8,509 nucleotides of DNA, from positions 1 to 8,509 of the forward strand of contig CAMNHD010000051.1 of NCBI GenBank assembly GCA_946538875.1, given 5' to 3'. The position numbers and the translations under genes are program-made. Source of the DNA: an uncultured Treponema sp. Lineage in GTDB: Bacteria; Spirochaetota; Spirochaetia; Treponematales; Treponemataceae. The notes beneath the pieces were generated by a model, which ran no database searches, was not told the DNA's origin, and saw only the letters and a program-made list of their open reading frames with translations. Shown here in pieces: positions 5,041 to 8,509 of the stretch. Positions within the stretch are counted from its first letter, which is position 1. Each line of letters begins with the position of its first letter.

Positions 5041-7599
5041 TCAATCAGAGTCCTTGTTTTTGCTGCCCTTGCCGGTAAGCCCCTGAATCAGCGACTTGGC
5101 GCCCTGGTTCAAGGCTTTGGCGGCGGCATCAGAAGCTTCGCTGTCGGTGCCAAGCTTTTCCTTAATGACACCGCTCACCGCATCGGTTGCCTTCTGGTCT
5201 GCCTCCTGAATCTTCTGCTTGGCTTCGGCCTTTGCGGCATCGGATGCCTTCTTCACTTCATCCTTGATTCTCTGCTCAAGTTCAAGCTTTTTCTTTTCAA
5301 CAATTTCCTGAAGGTCGGAAAGCTTCATGTTCTGAAGGTCTATGTCACTTTCTATGCCAAGGAATTCCTTTCCCTTGACAATCACTTCATTTGAAGAATT
5401 ATTAAGCTCTTTTTCCAGACGCCGCAGTGCAGCAAATTTTGCATCACGCCCGATATTCATGGCAACAGTCTTAACCGCTTCTGTAAACTGTTCAGCAAAG
5501 TTACCCGTCAGATTGAGCCATACTCCCCTGGAACTGGTAAAGCCTATGTCATACCCCAGCGAGAGTCTGTTCACGCAGTCAAGTCCCTGTCTGTAGTATT
5601 TTGTCACAAGTTCATTTTCAAAACCGTCTGTGGTCAGCTTGAGCGGATCCAGCTTGATTGAACCGGTGGTGGTAAATCCGTCAGAACCAGCAGTGGCCGA
5701 CAATTGAATGAGTGCCTTTCCGTCAATGGAAGGAATACCCTTCTTTGCGGCAATCCGCGAACCGTCCATGCTTGCGGTGAATCCTGCCCCGGAATAAGAA
5801 GCCTGGATAAGAGGCTTTGTGCTGCCCCTGCGTGCGTCCACAACAAGCAGTCCCATGTGGTCGACATCCTTGATAATCAGATTGATCTGGGCGGTAGTAG
5901 GTTTGTACCGTATGTTGGGATTATTTGTGATTTCATTAATCTCGGCCTTGAACCCGGTTCCGGAAGCAAGGGCATGTTCAATCAGGAATTTCGGAGCCTC
6001 AGTCCCAAACCAGTAAGTCTTTCCCTTTAAAGTGCGGCTGGGGGCCTTTTCCTTTTTCTTTTTTGTCTCCTTTGGTTTGGAAGCCGCCTGTGCGTCAGCC
6101 TGGGCCTTGAACTCCTGCGCCATATTGATTCCCTTTACCACATAGGGATAATACCTTCCCAACATGTCGTACCCAACAACTTCAAGCGCATCATTGAACA
6201 GTTTGTCGGCATTGCGGATTGCACCGCTTATTGTGGTAAGCCGCTCCGTGGCAAAGTCTATGTCATTTTTAACTGCTGCCGAAACATCAGTGCCTATTTT
6301 TTTGACTGTCCTGGCATCCTCTGCAACTTCTGCAGCAAGACCTTCGGCATAGAGCTTGGCGGCCTTGCTTTCTTCTATGACATCCGTCACTTTCTGCAGT
6401 TCTATGCGGAGGGTTTCTATGTCTTCAACCTTTTCAACCTTGAACGCCTTTACATTGAATGTCTGAAGATTCTGAACCTTTGCGGCAAAGCTTTTCACCT
6501 GCTCACTCAGTTCCGCCGGCTTTTCCTTCCATTTGTCAATCAGTTCCTGGGACTGAGCCATTGCATCCATGACAGCCTGTGGTGACTTAATATTTTCCCT
6601 GACATTTGCGACAATGGATTCCACATCCGAGCCGCCAAAGATTTCTGTTGCCATTGCCTGAAGGTCTTCAATCGCCTTCTGAGAGTTTGCCTTCACCTGC
6701 TTCATAAAGGGAGTGTCCATGAAAGTGCCGCTTCCCTTTTCCAGGGCGCAGGATGTCTTCCGGTCGGTATTGAACCTCATGCCTGAACATTCAAGATTCT
6801 GTGCATGGAATCTTCCCCTGAGAGCCTGTGTAAGACTAAAATCCATCTCCATCTTTTCTGCCTCAAAGAGATTCTTCATTACAGAATCCTTGTTTCCAAC
6901 GGCTATGTTCCTGATTGTAAGCGATGTGGAGATAAAACTTACATTTACGTATTCAATTTCTGTCTTTGCCTGGAAGACTGTCTGGAATGCGGTGGTAATC
7001 AGTTTCTTTGCTATGGGATTCTTGAACGTGACTATAAAAATGTCCAATGCGGCAAATGCGGCGATGACCGCTGCAAAGGGGATGAGTTTAAAGACAAACT
7101 TTTTCTGGGTCTTGATTTCCTTTGCCAGTCTATTATAGCGCTTTATGGCCTTTTTGGTGTAAGTAAGCTCCTTTGGAATTGCATAGTAGTCCGGTTTTTT
7201 GGGATTTGCGCCCTTTACAAAGAGTTCGGCTATATCCTTGCGGTCCTGGGGAATATAAATACGCCTTAGAAGTCTTGTGCGGAGAGCCCGTTCGGAGTAA
7301 GTCCTTCGGAGTATGGCGGGAAGCTTCTTGTACGGAAGAAGTTTTGCCTGCTTTTTTCCTTTCTTTGTGTGAACCTGCGGTGGCTCTGCTTCCGGCCTTG
7401 TGCTGAGTGCCGTTTCTTCATGGGAAGCGCTGCCGCCCTGCTCTATTTTACCCTGCTCTGCCATGGCAAGGGCTTCTTCCATCAGGACCAGTTCCTGTGT
7501 GGCATCGGGGATTTCACTCTGCGCTGCGGGTGGCTCCTGCGCGGGGGTGGAAGAGGATTCATTTTCGGACAGAGGCCTCTTTTCAAACAATTCATCCAT
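5041..7599 (-). CDS. TIGR03545-type membrane-anchored protein with AsmA-like periplasmic region and coiled coils
   Basis: I assign this 852-aa protein to the uncharacterised TIGR03545 family from memory of its pattern and its partner gene. Residues 1-165 are a hydrophilic tail, acidic and proline-rich to about 75 and then strongly basic, presumably cytoplasmic. One membrane segment lies at about 168-190 (FVFKLIPFAAVIAAFAALDIFIV). The following part, including VSFISTSLTIRNIAVGN (220-236) and LRGRFHAQNLECSGMRFN (260-277), has the look of an AsmA/TamB N-terminus. Residues about 300-505 are mostly helical or coiled coil, ending in a lysine-rich patch (508-520). Residues about 530-700 are beta-rich (PKFLIEHALASGTGFKAEI, and a stretch ending GVWLNLTGNF). 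A charged coiled coil fills 750-805. The start is supported by GGAGGAGG (7607-7614), 7 nt upstream, inside the last codons of the upstream gene. Only 2 bases separate the two genes. A structural or lipid-related envelope role is inference. Confidence 0.85.
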   Translation of the reverse strand: MDELFEKRPLSENESSSTPAQEPPAAQSEIPDATQELVLMEEALAMAEQGKIEQGGSASHEETALSTRPEAEPPQVHTKKGKKQAKLLPYKKLPAILRRTYSERALRTRLLRRIYIPQDRKDIAELFVKGANPKKPDYYAIPKELTYTKKAIKRYNRLAKEIKTQKKFVFKLIPFAAVIAAFAALDIFIVTFKNPIAKKLITTAFQTVFQAKTEIEYVNVSFISTSLTIRNIAVGNKDSVMKNLFEAEKMEMDFSLTQALRGRFHAQNLECSGMRFNTDRKTSCALEKGSGTFMDTPFMKQVKANSQKAIEDLQAMATEIFGGSDVESIVANVRENIKSPQAVMDAMAQSQELIDKWKEKPAELSEQVKSFAAKVQNLQTFNVKAFKVEKVEDIETLRIELQKVTDVIEESKAAKLYAEGLAAEVAEDARTVKKIGTDVSAAVKNDIDFATERLTTISGAIRNADKLFNDALEVVGYDMLGRYYPYVVKGINMAQEFKAQADAQAASKPKETKKKKEKAPSRTLKGKTYWFGTEAPKFLIEHALASGTGFKAEINEITNNPNIRYKPTTAQINLIIKDVDHMGLLVVDARRGSTKPLIQASYSGAGFTASMDGSRIAAKKGIPSIDGKALIQLSATAGSDGFTTTGSIKLDPLKLTTDGFENELVTKYYRQGLDCVNRLSLGYDIGFTSSRGVWLNLTGNFAEQFTEAVKTVAMNIGRDAKFAALRRLEKELNNSSNEVIVKGKEFLGIESDIDLQNMKLSDLQEIVEKKKLELEQRIKDEVKKASDAAKAEAKQKIQEADQKATDAVSGVIKEKLGTDSEASDAAAKALNQGAKSLIQGLTGKGSKNKDSD

Positions 7600-7601
7600 G
7601 G

Positions 7602-8117
7602 CTATACCTCCTCCAAAAGCGACGCAATCTTTTGAACCGCAGGAACATTCTTAATAACCTGCAGCGCCTTGAGCTTACGGATTCTTGCCGCAAAGAAATG
7701 CCTCCAAATCCATACAAAAAGCCTCGCCAAAGCATAAAAAGGAATGTAGCCCATCACACCGCATGCAAAGGCCCCCATGACAATAGTATTGTTCAGAGCC
7801 GTAAAGCTGGTGAAAGGCATATTCATCATCCGGTTGAAGAAAGGCCAGAGCCATTCCAGGGTAAGAATGTAATCCCCCACCATGTGAAAAAGCGGAACAT
7901 CCAGCATACCGCCTATCCATGCCCCGAGCAGAATAGCCAGCGTAAGCACCGCCCTCTGTATCCTCATAAAAAATATAAAGATAAACAGGGCATACCAGAA
8001 CAGGTTGTCTTTTGGAATAAAGCCCAGCATCATACCGCACGCAAAGGCATGGGCAATGGCGCCGGGAGAAGTATTTGAACTCAATGCTTTTAATAATACT
8101 ACAAAAGGTTTTAACAT
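7602..8117 (-). CDS. DUF2062/TIGR03546-type small inner-membrane protein
   Basis: The 171-aa protein begins MLKPFVVLLKALSSNTSPG and continues IAHAFACGMMLGFIPKDN. This is the SNTSP...A-x-G...LG-x-P signature typical of TIGR03546, a family in the DUF2062 group of small membrane proteins. Hydrophobic segments lie at about 22-34, 38-52, 55-72 and 110-137, giving three or four membrane passes. The C-terminal 35 residues are basic (RIRKLK...) and probably cytoplasmic. The biochemical function is unknown. In this family the gene usually sits directly before a TIGR03545 gene, exactly as here. The last codons (E169-E170-V171) encode the ribosome site of that downstream gene, so the two should be co-expressed. 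The start is unusual: there is no Shine-Dalgarno sequence and a TATAAT box lies only 6 nt before the ATG, pointing to a leaderless transcript. Family conservation of the N-terminus argues against a later start. Confidence 0.88.
   Translation of the reverse strand: MLKPFVVLLKALSSNTSPGAIAHAFACGMMLGFIPKDNLFWYALFIFIFFMRIQRAVLTLAILLGAWIGGMLDVPLFHMVGDYILTLEWLWPFFNRMMNMPFTSFTALNNTIVMGAFACGVMGYIPFYALARLFVWIWRHFFAARIRKLKALQVIKNVPAVQKIASLLEEV
7607..7614 (-). promoter_or_regulatory. Strong ribosome binding site inside the upstream CDS end
   Basis: GGAGGAGG on the minus strand, 7 nt before the ATG at 7599, is made by the codons GAG GAG GTA that end the DUF2062-type gene. It fixes the start of the 852-aa gene and would ensure strong initiation on the polycistronic mRNA. 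Confidence 0.85.
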
Positions 8118-8123
8118 AGTTCA

Positions 8124-8153
8124 ATTATAGCACCACTCAATTGTATTTGCCAT
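8124..8153 (-). promoter_or_regulatory. Promoter of the DUF2062/TIGR03545 operon, predicted leaderless
   Basis: On the minus strand a perfect TATAAT (8124-8129) is preceded after 18 nt by ATGGCA (8148-8153, 4 of 6 -35 bases). Only 6 nt (TTGAAC) separate the -10 box from the ATG at 8117, so a standard start site would be the A of that ATG. The -10 box is convincing and the -35 is weak. Confidence 0.6.
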
Positions 8154-8220
8154 AAATTTCATCGCGGCAGGCTATTTTTTCATGCTGGTATAAAAAAAAG
8201 AGTTTTTAGAGATTTTTTTG

Positions 8221-8249
8221 TTGTAAAATCGGGATATGTCATATACAAT
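8221..8249 (+). promoter_or_regulatory. Sigma-70-type promoter of the right-edge gene
   Basis: TTGTAA (8221-8226, 4 of 6 -35 bases) is followed after 17 nt by TACAAT (8244-8249, 5 of 6 -10 bases). Initiation near 8256 would give a leader of about 87 nt, much longer than the leaders of the other promoters in the window. Confidence 0.55.
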
Positions 8250-8259
8250 ATAACTAAGA

Positions 8260-8292
8260 CAGCTGCAGAAGTTAAAGGATTTCCGCAAGCTG
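8260..8292 (+). promoter_or_regulatory. Possible leader hairpin upstream of the right-edge gene
   Basis: The arms CAGCT-GC-A-GAA (8260-8270) and TTC-C-GC-A-AGCTG (8281-8292) pair into about 10 bp with one mismatch and one bulged A. They close a 10-nt loop that contains the purine-rich AAAGGA. It lies right after the predicted start of transcription. No T-run follows, so it is not a terminator. It could stabilise the mRNA or bind a factor, but neither is shown. Confidence 0.3.
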
Positions 8293-8342
8293 CCCGCAAT
8301 AGTAAAAAGTTACAATTAATCCATATTTATAGGGTAAAAATA

Positions 8343-8509
8343 ATGAAAGACTTTGACAAACGTCTTGAATTCAACAAAGTAGCTCTTTTACTAAACTCGG
8401 CCTTTACCTTTGTACACATCTGTCTTCTTGCTTCGTTTTTCATCCTGCACATAAAATTCATGGCCGTATTCAACATTTTCAGTGTGCTCATGTATCTTTT
8501 CTGCTACCT
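8343..8509 (+). CDS. N-terminal fragment of a multi-spanning membrane protein (3' end outside window)
   Basis: ATG at 8343 follows AGGG (8331-8334) by 8 nt and a promoter at 8221-8249. The 55 visible residues start with a charged stretch (MKDFDKRLEFNK), then a hydrophobic segment (about 13-37, with an internal HIC), then a second one starting at about 41 (AVFNIFSVLMYLFCYL). No stop is reached. The pattern 'two helices with N-x-x-S-x-x-x-Y in the second' reminds me of the membrane sensor region at the start of some GGDEF or nucleotide-cyclase proteins in Treponema and clostridia. That is a weak guess, because the diagnostic C-terminal domain is not in the window. Confidence 0.7.
   Translation, partial: MKDFDKRLEFNKVALLLNSAFTFVHICLLASFFILHIKFMAVFNIFSVLMYLFCY

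Larger units (their letters stand above)
8118..8342. other. Divergent intergenic region, 225 bases
   Basis: This AT-rich spacer lies between the leftward DUF2062/TIGR03545 operon and the rightward membrane-protein gene. It holds the leftward promoter at its left end, homopolymer A and T runs at about 8174-8218, the rightward promoter (8221-8249), and a leader with a possible hairpin (8260-8292). I see no small gene with a supported start, and no match to a riboswitch class I know. Confidence 0.6.

Noticed and set aside
6805..7269. Plus-strand open frame of 154 codons with many Cys residues
   Set aside because: It is antisense to the membrane-anchor part of the 852-aa gene. The Cys pairs come from reversed Ala/Thr codons and do not form a regular zinc motif.
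7407..8078. Plus-strand open frame of 223 codons, rich in His, Lys and Pro
   Set aside because: It runs antisense through the DUF2062-type gene and the start of the 852-aa gene, has a composition typical of a shadow frame, and has no ribosome site or domain pattern.
8191..8218. AAAAAAAA-GAG-TTTTT element as a terminator
   Set aside because: The stem is A-T only and lies between two divergent promoters with no gene ending there. It is probably part of the AT-rich promoter region.
8250..8342. Cyclic-di-GMP or other known riboswitch in the right-edge leader
   Set aside because: I compared it by eye with the conserved core of the GEMM class and found no matching core. Only a simple hairpin is supported.

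Overview
The window looks like chromosomal DNA of a diderm bacterium, most likely a Treponema-type spirochaete. The evidence is two lipoproteins with loose spirochaete-style lipoboxes (LCSC and LVSC), a TIGR03546/TIGR03545-type gene pair (found only in bacteria with an outer membrane), and moderate G+C with AT-rich promoters of sigma-70 form. The genus is an inference from protein style. No mobile element, tRNA, rRNA or CRISPR array is visible, and no gap between genes exceeds about 225 bases.

Left part (1-2100): the 3' end of a TPR-like gene on the plus strand converges on, and overlaps by 19 bases, ruvC on the minus strand. Upstream of ruvC on the same strand is yebC, with a consensus-like promoter and an intrinsic terminator just after its stop codon. 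ruvC therefore depends on read-through or on a promoter I cannot see. Its 175-base leader holds a perfect 19-base-period tandem duplication.

Middle part (2101-5034): a 196-base divergent promoter region serves yebC leftward and, rightward, a two-gene lipoprotein operon. The first lipoprotein (391 aa) ends in a conserved domain marked by KPVIYLYP, with no function known to me. The second (521 aa from the preferred start) overlaps it through ATGA. It carries a MEMO-like (AmmeMemoRadiSam protein B) domain behind a lipoprotein signal, followed by about 210 residues that may be a degenerate CapA-like domain. Both proteins should sit outside the cytoplasm and be made together.

Right part (5041-8117, minus strand): a two-gene operon encodes a small DUF2062/TIGR03546-type membrane protein and then an 852-aa TIGR03545-type protein. 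The latter has one membrane anchor, an AsmA-like start to its periplasmic part and long coiled coils. The first gene has a TATAAT box placed so that transcription should start on the A of its ATG, which suggests a leaderless mRNA. The second gene's GGAGGAGG ribosome site lies in the last codons of the first. This pair is the best candidate for an undescribed envelope system.

Right edge (8118-8509): a divergent intergenic region with a promoter, a leader able to form a hairpin, and the first 55 codons of a multi-spanning membrane protein that runs off the window.
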